DNA of 35,739 nt from an uncultured Bacteroidota bacterium (GTDB taxonomy: Bacteria; Bacteroidota; Bacteroidia; Chitinophagales; Chitinophagaceae), in NCBI GenBank assembly GCA_903829015.1, contig CAIKOJ010000009.1, positions 1 through 35,739 of the forward strand. Direction: 5' to 3'. The position numbers were made by a program, and so were the translations under genes. Below are positions 8,843 to 16,174 of the stretch, piece after piece. Position 1 is the stretch's first letter. Each line of letters begins with the position of its first letter. The notes under the pieces were generated by a model. It had not been told where the DNA came from. It made no database searches and was given only the letters and a program-made list of their open reading frames with translations.

Positions 8843-8848
8843 ATTTTG
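8841..8848 (+). promoter_or_regulatory. -7 box TAATTTTG before the small membrane protein gene
   Basis: Exact match to TAnnTTTG, 28 nt before GTG 8877. No TTG lies 17-23 nt upstream, so only the -7 element is supported. It overlaps the inverted repeat at 8819-8842. Confidence 0.4.
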
Positions 8849-8876
8849 TAAACGATCAGATTATTTGCTCATTCCA

Positions 8877-9362
8877 GTGTCAGAAAAATATATAGAGCCG
8901 CTTGAGGCCGACGAATTAGCCTTTCTGGAACAAAAGGAACAAAAGGACAGAAAAGTGTATTATAAGGTTTTTCAGATACTTATGGTACTCTGTTTTATTT
9001 TCCCTTTCATTGGGTCCTGGTATCGGGCTTACGAAGGTGCGCCGAACGCTTTCTCGTATGTAAAATTTTTCGTGTCGGCAGGTATTCTGTTATTCATTTC
9101 ACTGCTGGCAATCTACCTGACTTACAAAATGGACCTGTACAAGGTGCAGAAAGACATTGCGGCAAAAACAAAAACGATTGAAAAGAATCATGTTACAAGC
9201 AAAGTATATTTCCCCTCAAAGAGCTCTTATTATGTATATCTCGACTCTCTGGTAAAACTCAGTATTGAAGTTTCTGAAGAAGATTATCAGCGTATCTGTA
9301 AGGGCGACGAGATAAGTATTGAGTACACAACACATTCAAAACACTATCTCGGTTATTTTTGA
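8877..9362 (+). CDS. Small two-helix membrane protein, unknown function
   Basis: Not recognised. The product is about 161 residues, with an acidic N-terminus and two predicted membrane helices. Helix 1 falls near residues 31-52 (FQILMVLCFIFPFIGSWY) and helix 2 near 63-82 (FVSAGILLFISLLAIYLTY). A charged cytoplasmic or periplasmic C-terminal part of about 75 residues ends in EYTTHSKHYLGYF. The start is uncertain: GTG 8877 (SEKYIEPLEADE) is chosen over TTG 8865 because the upstream codons add only three residues and GTG is the stronger initiator. The tail has the look of a small beta domain (VTSKVYFPSKSSYYVYLD). The stop overlaps the promoter of holB, so the two genes are adjacent but probably separately transcribed. 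Confidence 0.7.
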   Translation: MSEKYIEPLEADELAFLEQKEQKDRKVYYKVFQILMVLCFIFPFIGSWYRAYEGAPNAFSYVKFFVSAGILLFISLLAIYLTYKMDLYKVQKDIAAKTKTIEKNHVTSKVYFPSKSSYYVYLDSLVKLSIEVSEEDYQRICKGDEISIEYTTHSKHYLGYF

Positions 9363-9388
9363 ATTGTTCATTTTACCCGCTACTTTTG
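9359..9388 (+). promoter_or_regulatory. Bacteroidota-type promoter for holB
   Basis: TTG at 9359-9361, 19-nt spacer, then TACTTTTG at 9381-9388. This is the best full match to TTG-N19-TAnnTTTG in the window. The -33 element overlaps the stop codon of the preceding gene. The predicted start near 9395 leaves a leader of about 70 nt before ATG 9465. Confidence 0.55.
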
Positions 9389-9464
9389 ATTTCCGGAATC
9401 TGAATTTCGGCTTTTTTTACCAGCCACGGCTTCAGCAAGGGCAGGCAACTTACGACTTCGATCT

Positions 9465-10610
9465 ATGTTATTTAGTAATGTAGTGGGCCAGCAACCCGCC
9501 AAGGATGGATTACTTACAATGTGGCGCAACAATGTGCTCCCCCATGCCTTGCTTATCAACGGGCATGAAGGCACAGGAGGACTGCCCATGGCTCTTGCTT
9601 TGGCACAATTCATTTTTTGCGAAAACAAAACAGAAAATGACTCCTGCGGACAGTGTGCAGGCTGCAGCAAAGTTACAAGGCTTGAACATGCCGACCTGCA
9701 TTTCAGTTTCCCTACCATTGTACCCAAGCCCGGAACGAAAGCAATGAGCCGGCATTATATCGGTGAATTCAAGGAATTCGTAAAACAGTCGCCATACGGC
9801 ACTACTTACGATTGGCTGCAGCATATAGAAGCAGAGAATAAACAGGGAAACCTAACCGCCGAAGAATGCCGGGAAATCATAGACACGCTAAATCTTAAGT
9901 CTTACGAAGGAGGAAAGAAGATCCTGATCATGTGGCGCCCCGAATACCTGGGTAAAGAAGGTAACATTTTGCTGAAGCTGATCGAAGAACCGCCGGCAGA
10001 TACCTTACTGATCTTTGTTGCCGAGAATTCAGAAGATATTTTGCAAACGATCCGGTCGCGAACACAGGAAGTAAAACTAGCACCTATCAGCCCGGCTGAG
10101 ATCGCACTTGCTTTAACCACACGCTCACTTGCCGACCCTAAAAGGGCGGCACAAGCGGCGCATATGGCATTGGGCAGTTATACCGAGGCTCTCCGTCTGA
10201 TCAGGGAAAGCGAAAACGACCTGTACCCTGAAGCAAGCAGGCTGCTCAAAGCGATACTGGGAAATAATAAAGGCACTGAGCTGGCCAAATTTGCAGAAGA
10301 CTGGTCTAAAAACGGCAGAGAACAGCAGAAGAACCTACTCAACTATATTATCCAGTTGATAGAGCAGTCCATACGCTATCGCTTTACCCAAAATGATGCC
10401 ATTGCATTGCCCGACGAAGAAATAAAGTTTGTAAAATATTTTGCCAGTTTGCCCATCCCGGTCAACGGGCTTTCTGAGCTGGTTACAACTATCTCAAATA
10501 CAATTTACTACATAGAGCGCAATGCCCATTCACGTACTCAATTACATGCCCTTGGCATCAGAATGCAGTACCTGATCAAAAACAAACCTTTGGACCCTGC
10601 CTTCAAATAA
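9465..10610 (+). CDS. holB: DNA polymerase III delta' subunit (clamp-loader)
   Basis: This 381-residue AAA+ family protein is the stator subunit of the clamp loader that places the beta clamp on primed DNA. It starts with the typical FSNVVGQQPAKDGLLTMWRNNVLPHALL block. The Walker A region reads GHEGTGGL (33-40) and lacks the lysine of an active ATPase, as expected for delta'. Four cysteines (C52, C61, C64, C67; CGQCAGC) form the zinc-binding module. The later IEEPPADTLLIFV and TIRSRTQEVKL segments follow; the latter keeps the arginine of the SRC motif but has Thr in place of Cys. The C-terminal helical collar domain follows. The active gamma/tau ATPase is normally about 500 or more residues long, so dnaX is unlikely. 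Confidence 0.9.
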   Translation: MLFSNVVGQQPAKDGLLTMWRNNVLPHALLINGHEGTGGLPMALALAQFIFCENKTENDSCGQCAGCSKVTRLEHADLHFSFPTIVPKPGTKAMSRHYIGEFKEFVKQSPYGTTYDWLQHIEAENKQGNLTAEECREIIDTLNLKSYEGGKKILIMWRPEYLGKEGNILLKLIEEPPADTLLIFVAENSEDILQTIRSRTQEVKLAPISPAEIALALTTRSLADPKRAAQAAHMALGSYTEALRLIRESENDLYPEASRLLKAILGNNKGTELAKFAEDWSKNGREQQKNLLNYIIQLIEQSIRYRFTQNDAIALPDEEIKFVKYFASLPIPVNGLSELVTTISNTIYYIERNAHSRTQLHALGIRMQYLIKNKPLDPAFK

Positions 10611-10707
10611 AACACATTGTTAAATATTCAATAAACGTGTTCTAAACTCACCCTTTTTCTACCGCTAGCACGATTTTTGATTATCTTTTTATTAACAGCA
10701 TTTAAGC

Positions 10708-10715
10708 TACATTTG
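10708..10715 (+). promoter_or_regulatory. -7 box TACATTTG before the S41 protease gene
   Basis: Exact TAnnTTTG match, 32 nt before ATG 10748. No TTG at the normal spacing; a T-run at about 10686-10690 may serve as a weak -33 element. Confidence 0.4.
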
Positions 10716-10747
10716 TTACAATTCATTTTTTATTAAGTAATAGACCT

Positions 10748-12943
10748 ATGTTGAATTTCATGAAGAATAAAATACTGATACCACTGTTAATTATCGGTTG
10801 TATTGCCGCTTTCCTTTCGTTCAAATACACAGGGAAAGGACAGTCATCAGAAGATAAGCGAAAATTGGTGATCGAAACGGTGATGAAAACAATTCAGCAG
10901 GTGCATTTCTCTCCAAAAAGTATCGACGACAGTTTTTCGTCGAGGGTATACAACCGTCTTATACACGACTTTGACTATGATAAACTTTTCTTTACCCAGC
11001 AGGACATCAACAAACTGAAAACATTTGAATTCAAGATCGACGACCAAATTAAAGAACCATCGGTCGAATTTTTCGACTCTTTGGATGCCATCTGGTTACG
11101 GAGAATAGCACAGGCCGAAAAATTCTATCCGGAACTGTTGAGTAAACCATATTCTTTTAACAATAACGAAGAGTTGGAATTAAACTCTGATAAGGAAGAG
11201 TTTGCTGCCAACGACAAGGCACTGATGGACAGATGGCAGCTATTCTTGAAATACAGGGTATTGGCTAAGTTCGTTGACCTGAAGGACGAACAAAACAAGA
11301 AGAAAGAAAATAAAGACTCTGTAAATGTTGTGCTGAAAACAGATGCTGAGCTGGAAGTTCTGGCTAGGGAGGACATCAAAAAATTCTACCAGCGCGTTTT
11401 TACCCGTTACCACAAATGGAAAGACGATGATAGGTTTACAGCCTATGTAAATACTATTACCAGCACGGAAGACCCGCACACTTCCTACTTCCCACCTGCA
11501 GACAAAACAGATTTCGATGTAACCATGAGCGGTAGCTTTTTCGGAATTGGTGCAAAGCTGAGCCCGGCTAATGATAAGATCACCATTACTGAGATCATCA
11601 CCGGCAGCCCGTCATGGAAGCAGGGCGAACTAAAATCGGGCGATGAGATCATAAAGGTTGCGCAGGGCGAAAAACCAGCCGTTGATGTTCAGGGTATGGA
11701 CCTGAATGATGCGATTAAGCTCATCAGAGGCCCGAAAGGCACCGAAGTAAGGCTTACCGTAAAAAGAGCGGACGGTTCAACCAAAGTGGTAGCACTAAAA
11801 AGAGACGTTATCCAGATGGATGAGGTATTTGCAAAATCGGCTATCATTAAAGGAAAGGACGGCCCTATCGGATATATCTATCTGCCGGAATTCTATGCTG
11901 ATTTCAACCACACCAGCGGCCGCACCTGCTCTGTTGATATGGCTGAAGAGGTAAAAAAACTGAAGCAGGCTGGCGTAACCGGTATCATCATAGACCTGCG
12001 CAGAAATGGAGGCGGATCTCTTGGCGATGTGGTTGAAATCGCTGGCTTATTTGTAGGCAAAGGTCCGGTAGTACAAGTAAAAAGCAATCACGCAAGCCCA
12101 ACAGTGCTCCGTGCACAGCCCGGCGACAGTGTATTGTATACAGGCCCTCTCGCTATTATGGTAAATGGAGGCAGCGCATCTGCGTCTGAGATCCTTGCTG
12201 CTGCACTACAGGACTATAAGCGTGCAGTAGTTGTAGGATCTATGACCTATGGCAAAGGAACAGTTCAGAAAATGGTAGACCTGGATCAGATGATAGACCC
12301 AATGACACGCATGCTGATGAAGAACGACACTGTTGGATCAGTTGGTCAGTCGATAGGTGCGCTGAAACTAACCATGGAAAAATTCTACCGGGTAAATGGT
12401 GGCTCTACACAATTGAAGGGTGTGAAACCAGATATCGCTATTCCGGACGACTATGAGATATACGAAGATGATGACATTGGTGAGCGCCACAATAAATCGG
12501 CATTGGCATGGGACGAAATACCACCCGCCAACTACAAAAGTTCCGGCTCGGTAACCAACCTGAATCAGCTAAGTCAGTTAAGTGAAAGCAGGATCAAATC
12601 AAACCCTACATTCAGGCAGATACAGGAGAACTCTGAATTCTACAAACGCAAAAAGGAAAACAATAAAGTAGTTCTTACAGAAGAAAAATTCAGGAAAGAT
12701 CAGGAAGAAATGACTGCCCATTCCAAGAAGCTGGAAGAATTGCTCAAAAAGAATCCGTTGCTGGAATTGACCAATCCGCCCGCTGATATGGGAAAAGTTA
12801 CTGCCGACAGCGTGGCAATTACAAAAAATAAGGATTGGCTGAAGAACCTCAGCAAAGACTGCTACCTCTCTGAAACAGTCAACATTGTAAACGACATGAT
12901 CAAGTCAGGTATGAAGGTCGACATTGGTACAGGAATGAAATAA
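10748..12943 (+). CDS. Carboxy-terminal processing protease, S41A family (Prc/Tsp-like)
   Basis: This 731-residue envelope protease cleaves proteins from their C-termini. A hydrophobic N-terminal segment (residues 7-24) acts as a signal peptide or anchor; its LLIIGC at residue 18 could also be a lipobox. The N-terminal domain resembles the Tsp N-domain (residues about 40-240). The PDZ domain spans about 260-345. The S41 catalytic core has NGGSASASEILAAALQDY with catalytic S478 and YGKGTVQ with K503; their 25-residue spacing equals that of E. coli Tsp S452/K477. The C-terminal part (about 575-731) is the charged, helical Tsp C-domain. Length is near that of E. coli Prc (about 680). An intrinsic terminator follows, and an exact -7 box precedes it, so it is probably monocistronic. 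Confidence 0.94.
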   Translation: MLNFMKNKILIPLLIIGCIAAFLSFKYTGKGQSSEDKRKLVIETVMKTIQQVHFSPKSIDDSFSSRVYNRLIHDFDYDKLFFTQQDINKLKTFEFKIDDQIKEPSVEFFDSLDAIWLRRIAQAEKFYPELLSKPYSFNNNEELELNSDKEEFAANDKALMDRWQLFLKYRVLAKFVDLKDEQNKKKENKDSVNVVLKTDAELEVLAREDIKKFYQRVFTRYHKWKDDDRFTAYVNTITSTEDPHTSYFPPADKTDFDVTMSGSFFGIGAKLSPANDKITITEIITGSPSWKQGELKSGDEIIKVAQGEKPAVDVQGMDLNDAIKLIRGPKGTEVRLTVKRADGSTKVVALKRDVIQMDEVFAKSAIIKGKDGPIGYIYLPEFYADFNHTSGRTCSVDMAEEVKKLKQAGVTGIIIDLRRNGGGSLGDVVEIAGLFVGKGPVVQVKSNHASPTVLRAQPGDSVLYTGPLAIMVNGGSASASEILAAALQDYKRAVVVGSMTYGKGTVQKMVDLDQMIDPMTRMLMKNDTVGSVGQSIGALKLTMEKFYRVNGGSTQLKGVKPDIAIPDDYEIYEDDDIGERHNKSALAWDEIPPANYKSSGSVTNLNQLSQLSESRIKSNPTFRQIQENSEFYKRKKENNKVVLTEEKFRKDQEEMTAHSKKLEELLKKNPLLELTNPPADMGKVTADSVAITKNKDWLKNLSKDCYLSETVNIVNDMIKSGMKVDIGTGMK

Positions 12944-12966
12944 TTGAATTGCAACGATAAAATTGA

Positions 12967-12998
12967 ATAAGCTCCCGGTTTTCGGGAGCTTATTTTTT
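12967..12998 (+). terminator. Intrinsic terminator after the S41 protease gene
   Basis: A perfect 11-bp stem (12967-12977 with 12983-12993) with loop GTTTT, followed by a run of T, located 24 nt after the stop. Confidence 0.9.
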
Positions 12999-13011
12999 GG
13001 CAACCAACCTT

Positions 13012-13019
13012 TATCTTTG
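13012..13019 (+). promoter_or_regulatory. -7 box TATCTTTG before the duplicated-domain protein gene
   Basis: Exact TAnnTTTG match, 29 nt before ATG 13049. It follows directly on the terminator's T-run, so the -33 region is shared with the terminator tail and is poorly defined. Confidence 0.45.
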
Positions 13020-13048
13020 TATAAGAGCAAAATCAGATCAAGCGAACA

Positions 13049-14110
13049 ATGATGAAGCAACTTTCGTTTTTAGTAATTACATCTCTGTTGATGTTGTCTG
13101 TATTGCAGGTGCTGGCACAAGACAAGAAAAAGACAGAGAAAAAGGATGATCAGGAAAAAACGCCCGTATTCAACTATGTGATCGATGACCCTATGGACGC
13201 TTTCGGACCAAAGGGCGAAGCAGTTGACACTAATCGCTTCTTTTTGTTCCCGGAATTTTACTCGTACTGGCCCGTTACCATCAATGATACCATTCTTAAG
13301 TACGAGTGTTACGACGCTATGCACCAGCCACTGAATATGGATACGCTCCGCAACCTCAGCGACCTGCACTATGTTTCATTTATCAAATTTTACACCGACT
13401 ATCTGCAGACCGGCATCGACCAGGAGGGCAAACCGCAACCACTTAAAATTGCCAATATACTGTACAAGTACGAGCGCACCGGCAGTGATACATGGACTGC
13501 GCTGGACAACATCAACCATTACACCACCACGCTGCAAGAGCAAACTAAGAATATTGTTAGAGCAGACACGTCTGTAATTACGAACAAACTGACAGGAGGC
13601 AAGCAACTCACCATCAGGCGGTATTACAAAGTGGTAGAGGTAGCCAAAGACAACGAAGTGAACCCCGAAAACAAAACGATCAGCAATGAGGCTCCTGCTT
13701 CTGTCGCTACTTATCTTGTTCCTGAATTCTATTTTCACCAGCCTAAAACGATCAAAGACACCACACTGGAATTCCTCTGTTATGACAACAGAGACAGTCT
13801 AATACCTAATGTAGAAAACTACGATGACGTTCGTTATTATTCGCTGTTCAAGAAGTTTACTGATACCGAGCATACCTATACCGACAAAGATGGCTCCAAG
13901 AAGCCACTGCCGGTGTCTTTTATTGTGAAGCGATACGACGCTTCTGCGAAAGACAAATGGATGAGTATTGAGTATCCGGGCAATAAACTTACCGAACTGA
14001 AAGGATTCAAAAACATCATTGTAAGCTCAGATACAGAGAAAGTAAAAGACCCGGTAACCGACAAGCAGACACTGCATGTGTACAACAGGTACAAAGTAAT
14101 AAATAACTGA
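13049..14110 (+). CDS. Secreted protein with internal two-fold duplication, unknown function
   Basis: Not recognised. The 353-residue product has a signal peptide (MMKQLSFLVITSLLMLSVLQVLA, cleavage about residue 23) and a lysine-rich linker. Two homologous halves follow, at residues 63-197 and 220-351. Matching blocks include LFPEFYSYWPVTINDTILKYECYD against LVPEFYFHQPKTIKDTTLEFLCYD. Others are LHYVSFIKFYTD against VRYYSLFKKFTD, the GKPQPLKIANILYKYE and SKKPLPVSFIVKRYD pair, and RRYYKVVEV against YNRYKVINN. The duplication implies a two-domain, probably beta-rich, envelope protein. It has its own -7 box and ends 6 bp from the convergent ispH gene. The start could equally be the second ATG at 13052. 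Confidence 0.75.
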   Translation: MMKQLSFLVITSLLMLSVLQVLAQDKKKTEKKDDQEKTPVFNYVIDDPMDAFGPKGEAVDTNRFFLFPEFYSYWPVTINDTILKYECYDAMHQPLNMDTLRNLSDLHYVSFIKFYTDYLQTGIDQEGKPQPLKIANILYKYERTGSDTWTALDNINHYTTTLQEQTKNIVRADTSVITNKLTGGKQLTIRRYYKVVEVAKDNEVNPENKTISNEAPASVATYLVPEFYFHQPKTIKDTTLEFLCYDNRDSLIPNVENYDDVRYYSLFKKFTDTEHTYTDKDGSKKPLPVSFIVKRYDASAKDKWMSIEYPGNKLTELKGFKNIIVSSDTEKVKDPVTDKQTLHVYNRYKVINN

Positions 14111-14116
14111 TTGAGC

Positions 14117-15343
14117 CTATTGCCACTGCGCAATTACAGTATTCAGCCCCTCCATATTTTCAGTAAGCGATGCCAAACGGGCAATAACCCGCTCCACCAG
14201 CGCATCCGGGCAGGATGCCCCCGATGTGACCATCACACGTATTCCTTTCCCAACCGGCAGGTAATTCGTTGTTACTTTTTCCGCATGCGTGTGCAGATCA
14301 AAATGCATGATCTCGCTCAACGACAAAATACAATGTTCGTCATTGATAAAATAAGTAGGGAGCCGGTTTTCGCATAGCTCCACCAAATGCGATGTATTCG
14401 AACTGTTGTAGCCGCCGATCACCAGAGCAATATCAGCTTCGGCTTCGAGCATCCCCATTACTGCGCTTTGATTGTCATTGGTGGCATAACACAGCGTATC
14501 CCGCATATCTGCGAAATGTTCTCCCATTTTTTCAACGGGTGTTTGGTAATGACCCAATATCAGCTTTTTAAGATAGTCGGCTATACCCTGAGTCTCGCTT
14601 GCCAGCATAGTTGTCTGGTTCACCACTCCTATCCGCTGCAGGTCCTTAGTCACATCAAAACCCTCAGAATACTGCCCTTTAAAATCTTCAGCAAATGTCG
14701 CAGGGCTGGCTTCTCCGGTAATATATCTCCCTAGCAGCACGGCTTGCTCCAAATCCCGAACGACCACAGTAGGGGTATGCGCTTTACTGTGAGAAAAAGT
14801 AGCTCTTGTTTCTTCGTGACCGGGTTTACCATGTACTACAATAGTATATCCCTCCTCTCCTGTCTTTTCGGCCCGATTCCACACTTTTTCTACAAAGGGG
14901 CAGGTTGTTTCGTACCGAGTAGGATCTATTCCTTTATCTCTAAGCAATTGCTCTAATTCCAGAGTTGTACCGAATGCCGGCACTATCACTACATCATCCT
15001 TCGTCAGATCATCCCAGCTGATGAGCATATTGCCCTTGGTATCCATTATGAACCGGATACCCAAAGCCTGCAGATCTGCATTAACGCCCGGATTGTGAAT
15101 CATTTCACTGAGCAGAAAAATTCGCTTCCCTTTGTTTTCCTCAACTGCCCTGAATGCTATTTCTATCGCATTTTCTACGCCATAGCAAAAACCAAAATGC
15201 CTCGCCAGTATTACACTTAAAGTACCTGCATTGAGAATGGTTGGCGTGAAATCTTTTTTCATCTTGTCATCACCCTTTCTTTTGTGCTTGATGGCACTGA
15301 TCAAAGGGCTGCGATAATGTTCCGGAACATTGAATGACTTCAT
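14117..15343 (-). CDS. ispH: 4-hydroxy-3-methylbut-2-enyl diphosphate reductase (long form)
   Basis: The last enzyme of the MEP isoprenoid pathway, which reduces HMBPP to IPP and DMAPP with a [4Fe-4S] cluster. Cluster-binding cysteines are visible as C53 (RHFGFCYGV), C148 (TTCPFVEKVW) and C285 (TLCYATNDNQ). At 408 residues it is the long type, with an N-terminal extension of about 45 residues (MKSFNVPEHYRSPLISAIKH, then KMKKDFTP) and internal inserts. E. coli IspH has about 316 residues. The start at 15343 fits this conserved extension. It lies 49 nt downstream of the lipoprotein gene on the same strand and may be co-transcribed with it. The presence of IspH shows that isoprenoids are made by the MEP route. 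Confidence 0.95.
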   Translation of the reverse strand: MKSFNVPEHYRSPLISAIKHKRKGDDKMKKDFTPTILNAGTLSVILARHFGFCYGVENAIEIAFRAVEENKGKRIFLLSEMIHNPGVNADLQALGIRFIMDTKGNMLISWDDLTKDDVVIVPAFGTTLELEQLLRDKGIDPTRYETTCPFVEKVWNRAEKTGEEGYTIVVHGKPGHEETRATFSHSKAHTPTVVVRDLEQAVLLGRYITGEASPATFAEDFKGQYSEGFDVTKDLQRIGVVNQTTMLASETQGIADYLKKLILGHYQTPVEKMGEHFADMRDTLCYATNDNQSAVMGMLEAEADIALVIGGYNSSNTSHLVELCENRLPTYFINDEHCILSLSEIMHFDLHTHAEKVTTNYLPVGKGIRVMVTSGASCPDALVERVIARLASLTENMEGLNTVIAQWQ

Positions 15344-15392
15344 GAAAGGTATAATTACTTAATAAAAATCCAAATGAGGTGGCGGTCGCTGA

Positions 15393-16088
15393 CTACTTCA
15401 CCATAATGTACCTGAGTAGTTTCCAATTGCGGTTAATACCGTGGTCGGGATGCGAAATATTCATATTAAGCATACCAACGCTGTCGTTAACAACGAAAAA
15501 ATCAGACATTTTGGTTACTGCGCCACTGCTTAATGTAGAATCGATATCGCTATGGTGATATACACTTCCTACATTTACCGGGTAAAGTGCGCCCGGCCCG
15601 GGATAATATACATCGACCCTCGAAACATAAGCAGTGTCATATTTTGACAACTGATCGCCGTAGGAATACGGATACAAGATCAACGGATCGTACTGTATCT
15701 GGTTTTTCCAACCGTAGCCGTTTATACCATACTTATAAGTGAGTACGATCCTTGTACCCTGATAATTAAGTAACCAATTAGCCGAATCTGCAGGATTGGA
15801 ACCATCCAGATTAACCTGTGCTATTGTAATGTAATGGTAGTTGTAAATATTGTAGGCTTCTTCCGCGGCAGTATAGTAATTGTTACGTACATAAAAGCTG
15901 TCTGTCCTACCGGTCAGTGAGTCCATGTAAATCCAATAGGTACCGGGCTTGAAATTGAAATGCATCGCCATTGCTGAATCTGTATCCAACTCAACAAACT
16001 CCTTCTTCCCTGTCTTTTTGCAATCAGACAGCAGGAAAACAAGAATGATGAAAACACAACCACCCAGCACGCCTTTCACTTTACGCAT
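15393..16088 (-). CDS. Putative lipoprotein, unknown function
   Basis: Not recognised beyond localisation. The 231-residue product begins with a basic, hydrophobic leader (residues 1-20) followed by LLSDC. Cys23 is the likely lipidation site, although Asp at -1 is unusual for a lipobox. The mature part is rich in Tyr, Asp, Ser and Asn, typical of secreted Bacteroidota beta proteins, with blocks such as GTYWIYMDSLTGRTDSFYV and GYGWKNQIQYDPLILYPYSYG. It lies between lon and ispH on the same strand, with 86- and 49-nt gaps. An outer-membrane or periplasmic lipoprotein is the best guess. Confidence 0.65.
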   Translation of the reverse strand: MRKVKGVLGGCVFIILVFLLSDCKKTGKKEFVELDTDSAMAMHFNFKPGTYWIYMDSLTGRTDSFYVRNNYYTAAEEAYNIYNYHYITIAQVNLDGSNPADSANWLLNYQGTRIVLTYKYGINGYGWKNQIQYDPLILYPYSYGDQLSKYDTAYVSRVDVYYPGPGALYPVNVGSVYHHSDIDSTLSSGAVTKMSDFFVVNDSVGMLNMNISHPDHGINRNWKLLRYIMVK

Positions 16089-16174
16089 AATAGCAACGAT
16101 AATTCCTTACAAAATTAAGTAAAATAGCAATCTACCCGCAAATTCAACAATCACTTAACACAAGACTCCAACCC

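Noticed and set aside
9465-10610. Possible loss of function in holB because Walker A lacks lysine
   Set aside because: Delta' subunits normally have a degenerate ATP site; this is expected for the family.
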